A stretch of DNA of 64,000 bases from JAPWJZ01 sp966211335 (GTDB lineage Bacteria; Pseudomonadota; Alphaproteobacteria; Micavibrionales; UBA2020). Every line of letters starts with the position of its first letter. Position 1 is the first letter of the stretch. The translations under genes were made by a program, and so were the position numbers. Below the pieces are notes generated by a model. The model had not been told where the DNA came from, ran no database searches, and worked only from the letters and a program-made list of their open reading frames with translations. The DNA is taken from contig CBIHNF010000001.1 of NCBI GenBank assembly GCA_966211335.1, positions 1,612,001 to 1,676,000 on the forward strand, read 5' to 3'. Shown piece by piece: positions 56,741 to 64,000 of the stretch.

Positions 56741-57439
56741 TTACAATACTGTGAAGCTTAAAAAAACCGTCTCGCGCCCTGCGTTGAGCCCTTTGCGCTG
56801 GTAGCGCGTCTGCGGCATGTCGGCGGGCCTTGTGCGCCAGTCGGCGGCCGAGGTCGCATTCCATTTGAAGCCGTCGTGGAAGAAGGTTTTCTCCAGCTCC
56901 CAGGCGGCGAGAGCGGGGTGATCCGTCGACATGCGGAATTCCGATCCCGGCTTCAGCAGCCGATGAATCATGTCGAGCGTCTCTCGTTGCACGAAACGCC
57001 GCTTGTGATGTCGCGTCTTCGGCCAGGGGTCGGAGTTGAGCAGGCATAGCCGATCAAGGCTTTTTGCTTTCAGCCGCGGCAGCAGTAGCCGCGCATCATC
57101 CTGCCAGATGCGAACGTTTCGCATCTCTTTCTCTTTTATATCCCTGCAAATCGCCGCCACCCCGTTCAAAAACGGCTCGCAGCCGATCATGCCGACATCG
57201 GTATTGCTCGTGGCTTGATAGGACAGCTGTTCCCCATCGCCAAAGCCGATTTCCATCCACAGCTCCCTGTAGGCACCGCAGAAAAATTCATGCGGGTCAA
57301 CGGCATCAGCCTCGTCGGGAAGGGAGATTTTTACTGACGGAAAAATTTCCTCATAGGCGGTCTGCTTGCCGGGGCGGATAGGCTTGCCCTTGCGCCGGCC
57401 ATAGAACATCGGCCGGCTTTGGTCACGCTCATCCCGCAT
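56741..57439 (-). CDS. trmB: tRNA (guanine-N7-)-methyltransferase TrmB
   Basis: TrmB methylates G46 in the variable loop of tRNAs using S-adenosylmethionine. The 232-residue protein has the cofactor loop LWMEIGFGDGE, GMIGCEPFLNGVA, the family block LLNSDPWPKTRHHKRRFV, RMSTDHPALAAWELE and the C-terminal TRYQRKGLNAGR. It starts 15 bases after metK, matching the usual metK-trmB neighbourhood; metK makes its cofactor. Confidence 0.95.
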   Translation of the reverse strand: MRDERDQSRPMFYGRRKGKPIRPGKQTAYEEIFPSVKISLPDEADAVDPHEFFCGAYRELWMEIGFGDGEQLSYQATSNTDVGMIGCEPFLNGVAAICRDIKEKEMRNVRIWQDDARLLLPRLKAKSLDRLCLLNSDPWPKTRHHKRRFVQRETLDMIHRLLKPGSEFRMSTDHPALAAWELEKTFFHDGFKWNATSAADWRTRPADMPQTRYQRKGLNAGRETVFLSFTVL

Positions 57440-57454
57440 CGATACACCGTTCAG

Positions 57455-58678
57455 TTAGCGCTTGAATTCGGCGACGTTGCCTTCGCGCTCCGCAGGGCTG
57501 TATTTCTTGCTGGAAATCTCCGCCTTCAGCGCCTCGACGAGGTCGAGTTTTTCCCACGTAAAGCCACCGTCCGCTTCCGGCTGGCGGCCGAAGTGGCCGT
57601 AGGCGGCGGTGCGGGCGTAGATGGGCTTGTTGAGTGCGAGTCGTTCGCGAATAGCGCGGGGGCGGAAATCGGCCACGGCGTTCAGCGCCTGCGACAGCGC
57701 GTCATCATCGTAGCGGCCGGTTCCATGCGTGTTGACGTAGAGCGAAATGGGGTGGGAAACGCCGATGGCATAAGACACCTGAATGGTGCATTTGTCGGCA
57801 AGGCCGGCGCCCACGATGTTTTTCGCGGCGTGACGCGCGGCATAGGCGGCCGAGCGGTCGACTTTCGTCGGGTCTTTACCGGAGAAAGCGCCGCCGCCAT
57901 GGGGCGCAGCGCCGCCATACGTATCGACGATGATTTTACGGCCCGTAAGGCCGGAGTCCCCATCCGGACCGCCAATGACGAAACGGCCGGTCGGGTTGAC
58001 GTAGAACTGGTCTTCCGCGCACATCCAGCCTTTCGGCAAAATGTTTTCAACGTGCGGGCGCACCATTTCGCGCACTTCTTCCTGGCTGACGGAAGCGTCA
58101 TGCTGGGTCGAAACGACGACAGAGGTTGCGCGCACGGGCTTGCCGTTGATGTATTCGAGCGAGACCTGGCTTTTCGCATCAGGACCCAGCTTGAACAGCG
58201 CGCCGGAATGGCGTGCTTCCGACAGCGATTTCAAAATCGCATGGGAGTAGTGGATGGCGGCAGGCATGAGCGTGTCGGTTTCGCGGCAGGCGTAGCCGAA
58301 CATGATGCCCTGGTCGCCGGCGCCTTCATCCTTGTTGCCGGCGGCGTCAACGCCTGCGGCGATGTCAGCCGACTGCGCGTGCAGGCGGATGTCGATCTTG
58401 ATTTTTTCCCAATGGAATTCTTCCTGCTTGTAACCGATGTCGCGCACGGCGTGGCGCGCGATCGTCTCGATCAGGTCTTTGTTGATGGAAGCAGGACCGC
58501 GCGTTTCTCCGGCGATGCAGAGGAAACCGGTGGTCGCAAGGCATTCGGCGGCGACACGGGAATAGGGGTCGGCGTTCAGGTAAGCGTCGACGATGGCGTC
58601 AGACACGCGGTCGCACAGCTTGTCAGGGTGGCCCTCGCCAACGGATTCACTGGTGAAAATGTATTTATGGTCGGCCAT
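57455..58678 (-). CDS. metK: S-adenosylmethionine synthetase
   Basis: MetK makes S-adenosylmethionine from methionine and ATP. The 407-residue protein begins MADHKYIFTSESVGEGHPDKL, with the ATP-binding His and metal-binding Asp of GEGHPDK, then QGIMFGYACRETD, GGPDGDSGLTGRKII, and GGGAFSGKDPTKVDRSAAY with active-site Lys and Asp. The ATG at 58678 is preceded by AGGAAAGGG; the upstream ATG at 58699 lies inside a leader hairpin and lacks homology. Downstream of an XRE regulator and upstream of trmB. Confidence 0.97.
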   Translation of the reverse strand: MADHKYIFTSESVGEGHPDKLCDRVSDAIVDAYLNADPYSRVAAECLATTGFLCIAGETRGPASINKDLIETIARHAVRDIGYKQEEFHWEKIKIDIRLHAQSADIAAGVDAAGNKDEGAGDQGIMFGYACRETDTLMPAAIHYSHAILKSLSEARHSGALFKLGPDAKSQVSLEYINGKPVRATSVVVSTQHDASVSQEEVREMVRPHVENILPKGWMCAEDQFYVNPTGRFVIGGPDGDSGLTGRKIIVDTYGGAAPHGGGAFSGKDPTKVDRSAAYAARHAAKNIVGAGLADKCTIQVSYAIGVSHPISLYVNTHGTGRYDDDALSQALNAVADFRPRAIRERLALNKPIYARTAAYGHFGRQPEADGGFTWEKLDLVEALKAEISSKKYSPAEREGNVAEFKR

Positions 58679-58680
58679 GG

Positions 58681-58720
58681 TATGCCCTTTCCTGATCAAT
58701 AGAAGGCTGAATTTATTGAT
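58681..58720 (-). promoter_or_regulatory. metK leader hairpin with possible pseudoknot to the ribosome binding site
   Basis: In minus-strand RNA, AUCAAUA (58714-58720) pairs with UAUUGAU (58695-58701), 7 bp around a 12-nt loop. Five loop bases GCCUU (58703-58707) can pair with AGGGC (58684-58688), which contains the end of the Shine-Dalgarno sequence, giving an H-type pseudoknot that could hide the site. SAM-II and SAM/SAH riboswitches use this kind of fold before metK-type genes, but their consensus sequences are not recognisable here. Confidence 0.4.
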
Positions 58721-58768
58721 TTATACGTGAGGACGGCCGCCAGTGGCAACCGCAAAAAGCCGTAAAAC

Positions 58769-59203
58769 TTATTCGTTTGTTGCGTTTTGCGCCAAAGTTT
58801 TGACAATATCACGCGCCTGTTTTTTCAGCTTCGCAGCAGGGATAGCGCGGAAATCGCGGAGCAGCTCGGACTCTTCCCGTGAAAGATTGGCAGGCTCCTC
58901 AAGCGCCATTTGCTTACCTTCGGCAAAGCCCTTCATTTGGTATTTTTTACCCGTCACCAACCCCATGGCGCCTTCAAGAAAATAGTCGAGAGGGGTCTTC
59001 AGGGCGTTGGCAATTTCCGCAAGCCGGCTGACACTGATGCGGTTGCTGCCGCGTTCATATTTTTGCACTTGTTGGAACGTCACGCCGACGGAGGTTGCCA
59101 GTTGTTCCTGGCTTAACCCCAGTATAAGGCGGCGGTTTTTGACGCGCGCGCCGACATGCGCATCTACCGGATGAGGACCGTCGTCGTCAGTTCCCCGCGC
59201 CAT
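58769..59203 (-). CDS. XRE-family transcriptional regulator
   Basis: The 144-residue protein has an N-terminal helix-turn-helix of the Cro/CI type (about residues 16-70): VGARVKNRRLILGLSQEQLATSVGVTFQQVQKYERGSNRISVSRLAEIANAL, quoted in short as LSQEQLA-VTFQQVQKYERG, followed by a helical C-terminal segment. It resembles the XRE regulators found before metK in many alphaproteobacteria. The ATG at 59203 is preferred because AAGGA is nine bases upstream; the ATG at 59209 is only three bases from it. It leads the XRE-metK-trmB operon and may repress its own promoter. Confidence 0.88.
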   Translation of the reverse strand: MARGTDDDGPHPVDAHVGARVKNRRLILGLSQEQLATSVGVTFQQVQKYERGSNRISVSRLAEIANALKTPLDYFLEGAMGLVTGKKYQMKGFAEGKQMALEEPANLSREESELLRDFRAIPAAKLKKQARDIVKTLAQNATNE

Positions 59204-59240
59204 GTGCATACATCCTTGTTCAACCTAAGAATTTTAAGGA

Positions 59241-59269
59241 TATATATCAACACAACCCATAATTGTCAA
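59241..59269 (-). promoter_or_regulatory. Promoter of the XRE-metK-trmB operon
   Basis: On the minus strand a consensus TTGACA (59264-59269), exact 17-bp spacer and TATATA (59241-59246). It is the best sigma70 match in the right half of the window, with a leader of about 30 nt. Confidence 0.7.
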
Positions 59270-59280
59270 GAATGCCATTG

Positions 59281-59296
59281 TATGCAACCTTGCATA
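59281..59296. promoter_or_regulatory. Dyad TATGCAA-CC-TTGCATA, candidate operator
   Basis: Perfect 7-bp arms separated by two bases lie 11 bp upstream of the -35 box of the XRE promoter. Size and symmetry suit a dimeric helix-turn-helix protein, possibly the XRE regulator itself. A half site TATGCAA overlaps the -35 box of the rimP promoter (56439-56445). Confidence 0.45.
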
Positions 59297-59316
59297 GAGC
59301 AGGGGTTCACGCTTTA

Positions 59317-60849
59317 TCAACCGCGCCTTTTGATGGTTTCGGCGGAGAAGACAAAACCGGCGAGCATCAGGAAGAAAATGATGTCGCCATATTTCGCGTA
59401 AATCGTCTGGCCGACGGGTTCGGGCAGGGCAACGTCAAGCGCGCCCGTTGTCAATAAAGGTTGGCGCGCGAGAACGCGACCGACCGGGTCGATCATGCCG
59501 GAAATGCCGGTATTGGCCGCGCGGGCAAGCGGCAACCCTTCTTCAACAGCGCGCATGCGGGCGCTGGCGAAATGCTGGTAGGGACCGGTGGTGTTGCCAT
59601 ACCAGCCGTCATTTGTGACGTTGACCATCCATTCCGGCCGGTTCGCCTCGTCAACGACTTCATGCGGAAAGATGACCTCGTAGCACACAAGCGGGCTGAA
59701 GCGGGGCAGGTCTCCTGGGGCAACGGTGGCTGCGCCATCGCCGCGCGTAAAGTCCCCAACATTGGCGACGGCCATGGCGATCGGCGTGATGCCGAGGTTT
59801 TTACGGAAGGGAATATACTCGCCGAATGGCACGAGATGATGCTTGTTGTATTCGTTTTCGACTGTGCCGGCGGGGTTCATCAGCGTGACGCTGTTGAAGA
59901 ACTTGGGCGCAGAAGCGATGGTATCATCTACCCGCAGGGCGCCAAGAATTGGCCAGCTGCCTTTCGGCATTTTCAGCCAGATCAGCTTTGCAATCTCCGG
60001 GAACTGGGCAAGGTCTGCCTGCACGGCTGTTTCCGGCCAGATGACAAAGCGCGGGGCAGGCGTGGTTTTGGTGGCGGATAAATCAAGGTGATGCTCGAAA
60101 TGACGGAAGTCGTCATCCTTGTTCCACTTGGTCTCCTCGGGGATGTTTCCCTGAACGATGCGGACGGTAATATCACCATGCGGCAGCGTCGGATGCACGG
60201 ACAGGCGGATGGCGCCGCACAGTGCCACAAGCGCGAAACTGATAATCGCAAGGTGCGCGATGCGTTTGTGGTGTTTCAAAAATACCGGCAACAGTGCCCA
60301 GAAGACGGTGAGCAGGGAAAGGCCATAAACGCCGGCAACTGCGGCGAATTGCATGACGGGCAGCGCATGGTCCCAGCTCATGCCTGGCAGGTTCCACGGA
60401 AAGCCAGTCAGTATATGACCGCGCAGCCATTCAACGCCGGAAAAAGAAGCAACCAGCGCCAGCGCATGCGCCGGGGCATTGCCGCGGTACCGATGCGCGA
60501 GCAGCGTGATAAAGCCGTAGAGCAGCGCGAGAAGGGCTGGGCCGACGATAAGCGACAGCGGCAATACCCATTTCCACTGGTCGATATCGACGAAAAGCGC
60601 GGCGCTGATCCAGTAGAGGCCAAAAATGAAATAGCCCGCGCCGAAAGCCCATCCCGTCCAGAACGATGAGGCGCGTGTCTTGCTGTTGCGGGCAAGAACG
60701 GCAAGGGCCGGAAGCGATACCAGCAGCACCGGAAACAGGCCGAAGGGCGACATGGCAAGCGTCATCAGGGTGCCAAGGCAGAAGGCCGCCAGCAGTTTTT
60801 TAAATCCGGTCAGGGATTCCAGATGCGTTTTGAAAGGTGCGTAGATCAT
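59317..60849 (-). CDS. lnt: Apolipoprotein N-acyltransferase
   Basis: Lnt adds the third acyl chain to lipoproteins at the outer face of the inner membrane. The 510-residue protein has about six N-terminal membrane helices (to about residue 210) and a periplasmic nitrilase-type domain with the Glu-Lys-Cys triad: Glu in RFVIWPETAVQ, Lys in NEYNKHHLVPFGEYIP and Cys in SPLVCYEVIFPHEV. MVNVTNDGWYGNTTGPYQH is also typical. A final helix anchors the C-terminus. It lies 6 bp after corC. Confidence 0.96.
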   Translation of the reverse strand: MIYAPFKTHLESLTGFKKLLAAFCLGTLMTLAMSPFGLFPVLLVSLPALAVLARNSKTRASSFWTGWAFGAGYFIFGLYWISAALFVDIDQWKWVLPLSLIVGPALLALLYGFITLLAHRYRGNAPAHALALVASFSGVEWLRGHILTGFPWNLPGMSWDHALPVMQFAAVAGVYGLSLLTVFWALLPVFLKHHKRIAHLAIISFALVALCGAIRLSVHPTLPHGDITVRIVQGNIPEETKWNKDDDFRHFEHHLDLSATKTTPAPRFVIWPETAVQADLAQFPEIAKLIWLKMPKGSWPILGALRVDDTIASAPKFFNSVTLMNPAGTVENEYNKHHLVPFGEYIPFRKNLGITPIAMAVANVGDFTRGDGAATVAPGDLPRFSPLVCYEVIFPHEVVDEANRPEWMVNVTNDGWYGNTTGPYQHFASARMRAVEEGLPLARAANTGISGMIDPVGRVLARQPLLTTGALDVALPEPVGQTIYAKYGDIIFFLMLAGFVFSAETIKRRG

Positions 60850-60855
60850 GGAGGA

Positions 60856-61797
60856 TTAATTCTTTTCGGACGCGCCGGCTTCTTTTTTCGGCAGGTTGCG
60901 GATGCGGACGCGCGTAATGCGGCGCGGGTCGGCGTCGATGACGTCAAATTCGACGCCTGAGTCATGGCGGATAACTTCGCCGCGTGACGGCACATGCCCC
61001 GCGATATAAGTGACAAGGCCGCCAAGCGTGTCGACTTCTTCATGCTCTTCGTTTTCGGCAAAAATATCGCCGTATTGTTTCTCGAATTCCTCGATCGGAT
61101 AGCGGGCGTCGGCAATGGCGGAGCCGTCGGGGCGTTCGATAAACTGGGGCGTAATGTCGAATTCGAATTCGTCGTCAATCTCGCCAACGATGGATTCAAC
61201 GAGGTCGTTGATGGTGATAAGACCGTCGATACCGCCGAATTCGTCGACGACGAAGGCGATATGCACCTTCGACTGGCGCATTTGCAGCATCAGGTCCATG
61301 ACGCGCATGGCGGGGGAGACGACGAGGACATCGCGCATGATGTCCTTAATTTCAAAGCCCGTATCGCTGACAAGGTTGATGACCATGTCCTTCATGTTGA
61401 TCGCGCCAACAATATTGTCGAGATCGCCTTTGAAAACGGGGATGCGGCTGTGCGGCTTTTGCGAAATAAGTGCGTAAAGCTCATCCTTCGAGGCATCGAT
61501 GGAAATGGCAACGATATCCGCACGCGGCACCATCATGTCGATGACGGGCAGGTCGCGCAGCTGAAGAATATTTGAAATCAGGCGTTTTTCATGCGCTGCG
61601 ACGGCGGATTGCGGCGCGTCTTCCTTTTCCTCGATCAACTCTTCGATCGCATCGCGGAGGGAATCATCCGTATGACGGTCCTCCTTGGCGGGGAGGAGGT
61701 TGCGCACCCATTTGAACAGCTTGCGGTCAGCCGCGGCATTTGCCGTTTCCGGCAGCAGGATGGCGGTATCGGTCTTTTTTAGCGGCGAGTCTTCCAT
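60856..61797 (-). CDS. corC: CorC/HlyC-family CBS-domain protein
   Basis: The 313-residue protein lacks the DUF21 membrane domain and comprises two CBS domains (about 85-205; DLPVIDMMVPRADIVAISID, FKGDLDNIVGAINMKDM, HIAFVVDEFGGIDGLITINDLVESIVGEI) and a C-terminal CorC_HlyC domain (about 220-305; DARYPIEEFEKQYG, TLGGLVTYIAGHVPSRGE). Members bind nucleotides and are linked to Mg/Co efflux or to lipoprotein processing through their constant position between ybeY and lnt. Cytoplasmic. Confidence 0.93.
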   Translation of the reverse strand: MEDSPLKKTDTAILLPETANAAADRKLFKWVRNLLPAKEDRHTDDSLRDAIEELIEEKEDAPQSAVAAHEKRLISNILQLRDLPVIDMMVPRADIVAISIDASKDELYALISQKPHSRIPVFKGDLDNIVGAINMKDMVINLVSDTGFEIKDIMRDVLVVSPAMRVMDLMLQMRQSKVHIAFVVDEFGGIDGLITINDLVESIVGEIDDEFEFDITPQFIERPDGSAIADARYPIEEFEKQYGDIFAENEEHEEVDTLGGLVTYIAGHVPSRGEVIRHDSGVEFDVIDADPRRITRVRIRNLPKKEAGASEKN

Positions 61798-61801
61798 GGT
61801 C

Positions 61802-62395
61802 TTACGATTTCGCCTTTTTCTTTACCGCGGCTTTTTTCGCGCGGCGCATTTTCGGTTTCGCTTTCGGGGCCGGCGCGGCATCATTATACGGATCCGGATA
61901 GCCAAGGCTTTCCAGCACGGCGCATTCCAGCTTTTCCATCGACGTCGCGTCCTTGTTCTTCATATGGTCATAGCCGAGCAGGTGCAGCGTGCCGTGGACG
62001 ACAAGGTGGATGACGTGGTTTTCGATGGTTTTATCCTGCTCCTTGCATTCCTTTTTGACCGTGCCATGCGCAAGCACGACATCGCCAAGGGGGATCGCAT
62101 CCTGATCGGGGAAGCTGTCCAGCACGCGGGCGGTGAGGCCCTTCATTTTGAACTGCGGAAACGACAGGACGTTCGTCGAGGTTTTTTTGCCGCGATAGGT
62201 ATGGTTAAGGTCGGTCATCGCCTTGTCATCCGCAAGGGTGACGGCGACTTCGAAGTTGCGCTCCGAAAAGGCGCTTGGTTTTTTGGCATGGAGGAAGGAA
62301 GCGGCAACGGCTTGCTCGATTTTTTCTTCCATTTTCGGGAAGGCCTTCTTCCATTTCGCGGAAGCGAGGTCGAGGCTGATGGAAAGCGTGATCAT
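61802..62395 (-). CDS. ybeY: Endoribonuclease YbeY
   Basis: YbeY takes part in 16S rRNA 3'-end maturation and ribosome quality control. The 197-residue protein has the metal motif HLVVHGTLHLLGYDHMKN (HxxxHxxxxxH, three His). Other family features are DDKAMTDLNHTYRGKKTSTNVLSFP and LGDVVLAHGTVKKE. A Lys/Ala-rich tail of about 30 residues follows. Its start overlaps the phoH stop by four bases, and corC starts five bases after its stop. Confidence 0.95.
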   Translation of the reverse strand: MITLSISLDLASAKWKKAFPKMEEKIEQAVAASFLHAKKPSAFSERNFEVAVTLADDKAMTDLNHTYRGKKTSTNVLSFPQFKMKGLTARVLDSFPDQDAIPLGDVVLAHGTVKKECKEQDKTIENHVIHLVVHGTLHLLGYDHMKNKDATSMEKLECAVLESLGYPDPYNDAAPAPKAKPKMRRAKKAAVKKKAKS

Positions 62396-63405
62396 GACAG
62401 TTCCGTCACCGTTTTCTTGGCGAGGCCTTTGTCGCGGCGGTCATAGGCCTCGACAATGTTCTTCACAAGGCGGGAGCGCACGACGTCGCCTTCGCCGAAG
62501 GTGACGAAAGCCACATCTTTCGTTCCCTGCAGCACCTCGACCGCATCCTTCAGGCCGGACTTGGTATGGTGGGGCAGGTCGGTCTGGCTCAGGTCGCCGG
62601 TGACGATGAGACGGCTGCCTTCGCCAATACGGGTCAGGACCATTTTCATCTGCGTCGGCGTGGTGTTCTGGGCTTCGTCAAGGACGACGACAGCGTTCGA
62701 CAGCGTACGGCCGCGCATGAAAGCGAGGGGAGCAATTTCAATCGTGCCGTCCGCAAGGCGGCGGGCGATGGTTTCCGGCGGCACCATGTCGTGCAATGCA
62801 TCGTAGATAGGGCGAAGGTAGGGGTCGATCTTTTCCTGCATCGTGCCGGGCAGGAAGCCGAGGTTTTCACCGGCTTCAACCGCAGGGCGGCAGAGGATAA
62901 GGCGGTCGATTTCGCCTTCCTGCATCATCAGCACCGCTTGGGCAACGGCAAGGAAAGTCTTGCCGGTACCGGCAGGGCCAAGGCCGAAGACGAGGCTGTT
63001 GTTGCGGATGGCGTCAAGATATTCCGCCTGCTTGGGCGTGCGGGCAGTGATTGTCTTGTTCTTGGCCTTGATGTTGACCTGCGCTTCCTTCAGCGCGGTC
63101 ATGGCCATTTCACGGGAGCTGCGGTCCATCGGCGACTTGGCGACCTGAATGGCGGCGAGCACTTCCTGCGTTCCGACTTCCATGCCTTTCTGCAGGCGCT
63201 CCCACAGCACGTCAAAGACCTGCTGGGCGGCGTGCAGCTTGGGCTTGGCGCCAATGATGACGACTTCGTTGCCGCGGCTCGCGATCTCGACATCCAGTTC
63301 TTCTTCGATTTGGGCGAGGTGGCTGTCATGCTCCCCGAACAGGAGGGGGACGAGGGCGTTGTCGTCAAATTGTAGTCCGATGCGCCGAACGGCTTCTTTG
63401 GCCAA
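62392..63405 (-). CDS. phoH: PhoH-family ATPase
   Basis: The 337-residue protein has an N-terminal KH-like segment (LVPLLFGEHDSHLAQIEEELDVEI) and the P-loop domain with VFGLGPAGTGKTFLAVAQAV (Walker A), LILCRPAVEAGENLGFLPGT, FMRGRTLSNAVVVLDEAQNTT (Walker B) and RLIVTGDLSQTDLP. PhoH proteins are ATPases implicated in RNA metabolism with YbeY. The start codon is TTG at 63405, supported by GGGAG nine bases upstream and the absence of an in-frame ATG. It overlaps ybeY by ATGA. Confidence 0.95.
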   Translation of the reverse strand: MAKEAVRRIGLQFDDNALVPLLFGEHDSHLAQIEEELDVEIASRGNEVVIIGAKPKLHAAQQVFDVLWERLQKGMEVGTQEVLAAIQVAKSPMDRSSREMAMTALKEAQVNIKAKNKTITARTPKQAEYLDAIRNNSLVFGLGPAGTGKTFLAVAQAVLMMQEGEIDRLILCRPAVEAGENLGFLPGTMQEKIDPYLRPIYDALHDMVPPETIARRLADGTIEIAPLAFMRGRTLSNAVVVLDEAQNTTPTQMKMVLTRIGEGSRLIVTGDLSQTDLPHHTKSGLKDAVEVLQGTKDVAFVTFGEGDVVRSRLVKNIVEAYDRRDKGLAKKTVTELS

Positions 63406-63436
63406 AAATGTAATCTCCCGCGGATTGAAGGCAGTC

Positions 63437-63480
63437 CATAAAATTAAAGTAGGGTTAGTTCTAGCCTAACCCTACTTTAA
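63437..63480 (-). terminator. Long perfect hairpin between the two PhoH genes, probable terminator
   Basis: TTAAAGTAGGGTTAG (63444-63458) and CTAACCCTACTTTAA (63466-63480) are fully complementary over 15 bp with loop TTCTAGC. In minus-strand RNA it is followed by UUUUAUGG. It lies 45 bases after the stop of the upstream PhoH paralogue and 38 bases before the phoH start. Confidence 0.65.
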
Positions 63481-63525
63481 CAGTAAAAGATAAATATTTG
63501 TTAATTCCGTATTATGGTTATCCCA

Positions 63526-64000
63526 TTACGGTTTCGCGTTGCGCTGCCAGCGCGGATTGCCGGTGGTTGCCGTTTTGGCGGGCGTATCATCCGCAACGGG
63601 GGCGACCGGCGTCTGGCTTGCAACCGTCGGGACGAAGGTGCTGGAGAAAGCTTCCGGCAGGGGCTTCGGCGCCTGGTTTTCTTCGCCGAGGGCTTCGACG
63701 ACGGTCATGACGATTTTCGGGCGGACGATGTCCGACGGGCCGAACTTGTGGAAGCCGACGTCCGGCTTGCCGAGCAGGCGGCTGGCCGCGTAGATCAGGC
63801 CCGACTTGTCGCGCTCTTTCAGGTCAATCTGGTCTTCGTCGCCGGTGACGACCATTTTGGAGCGCTCGCCGATGCGCGTCAGCGCCATCTTGATCTGCTC
63901 GACGGAGGTGTTCTGCGCCTCATCGAGAATGATGAAGCTGTCGGTAAAGGTACGACCGCGCATGAAGCCGACGGGGACGATCTCGATCGTGCCGTTGGTC
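63526..64000 (-). CDS. Second PhoH-family ATPase (C-terminal part; cut by window)
   Basis: The frame remains open to the window edge, with TNGTIEIVPVGFMRGRTFTD matching the same place in PhoH, followed by FIILDEAQNTSVEQIKMALTRIG (Walker B), MVVTGDEDQIDL and SGLIYAASRLLGKPDVGFHKF. At least 158 residues are present; the Walker A part lies beyond base 64000. The last 50 residues are Pro/Ala/Thr-rich and unlike those of PhoH. It is a tandem paralogue upstream of phoH, separated by a hairpin terminator. Confidence 0.9.
   Translation of the reverse strand, partial: TNGTIEIVPVGFMRGRTFTDSFIILDEAQNTSVEQIKMALTRIGERSKMVVTGDEDQIDLKERDKSGLIYAASRLLGKPDVGFHKFGPSDIVRPKIVMTVVEALGEENQAPKPLPEAFSSTFVPTVASQTPVAPVADDTPAKTATTGNPRWQRNAKP

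Noticed and set aside
58679..58768. Naming the metK leader as SAM-II, SAM/SAH or SAM-V riboswitch
   Set aside because: Only the general pseudoknot topology is possible; none of the conserved core sequences of these classes can be pointed to.
63444..63480. Integration attachment site or insertion-sequence end at the 15-bp inverted repeat
   Set aside because: It is adjacent to a stop codon and followed by a U-tract on the transcribed strand, with no mobile gene nearby, so a terminator is the simpler explanation.

Overview
The window reads as a chromosomal segment of a diderm alphaproteobacterium of moderately high GC. Three things support this. Near the right end, the minus-strand order phoH-ybeY-corC-lnt-XRE regulator-metK-trmB-rimP-nusA-infB-rbfA-truB-rpsO is the classical alphaproteobacterial arrangement. 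An LptD gene implies an LPS outer membrane. A patatin / acetoacetate decarboxylase / 3-hydroxybutyrate dehydrogenase cluster is typical of polyhydroxybutyrate metabolism. Genus cannot be fixed from the sequence. Coding density is high, and there is no phage, plasmid, CRISPR array or intact insertion sequence.

Layout. 1-4.5 kb (plus): partial glpX, recJ, an acetyltransferase with a leaderless-looking promoter, tRNA-Glu(UUC) and a HlyIII-type membrane protein. 4.5-13.7 kb (minus): an outer-membrane beta-barrel, a small membrane-anchored protein, a soluble sugar-dehydrogenase-like beta-propeller and an ABC-F ATPase. A four-gene chain with 4-base overlaps follows (ankyrin protein, glycerate 2-kinase, SpoU methyltransferase, BaiN-type flavoprotein). 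13.9-15.8 kb: a nucleotidyltransferase-fold protein next to a short RNase D. 16.1-20.6 kb: a three-gene unit of a TelA-like coiled-coil protein and two unrecognised proteins that look like diverged paralogues. 20.6-24.3 kb (minus): deoC, a 64-residue protein and a two-domain ALDH16-type aldehyde dehydrogenase, a plausible deoxyribose-5-phosphate to acetaldehyde to acetate route.

24.4-30.7 kb (plus): DEAD-box helicase, FAD monooxygenase, lptD, a membrane-anchored coiled-coil protein and a small Gly-rich protein. 30.8-35.5 kb (minus): GDPD, a large M50 site-2 protease and pnp. The last lies far from rpsO, its usual neighbour. 35.7-40.7 kb: three histidine-phosphatase / phosphoglycerate-mutase paralogues mixed with small membrane, secreted and lipoprotein genes, plus a 91-bp MITE-like palindromic repeat. 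40.7-43.4 kb: a hybrid histidine kinase with an ethylene-receptor-like membrane domain, a hypothetical gene and a candidate small RNA. 43.4-48.7 kb: the PHB-type cluster, then an AT-rich gene lying exactly between a gene tail and a decayed duplicate of that tail, then a sterol-desaturase-family protein. 48.7-64 kb (minus): nitronate monooxygenase and the long translation / RNA-processing / envelope cluster, ending in two tandem PhoH ATPases.

Most worth following up: the TelA-like three-gene unit, the ethylene-receptor-like kinase, the duplicated segments around the AT-rich gene, the candidate sRNA at 43.2 kb, and regulatory structures around metK and its XRE regulator. Regulatory calls come from reading by eye and are weaker than the gene calls.
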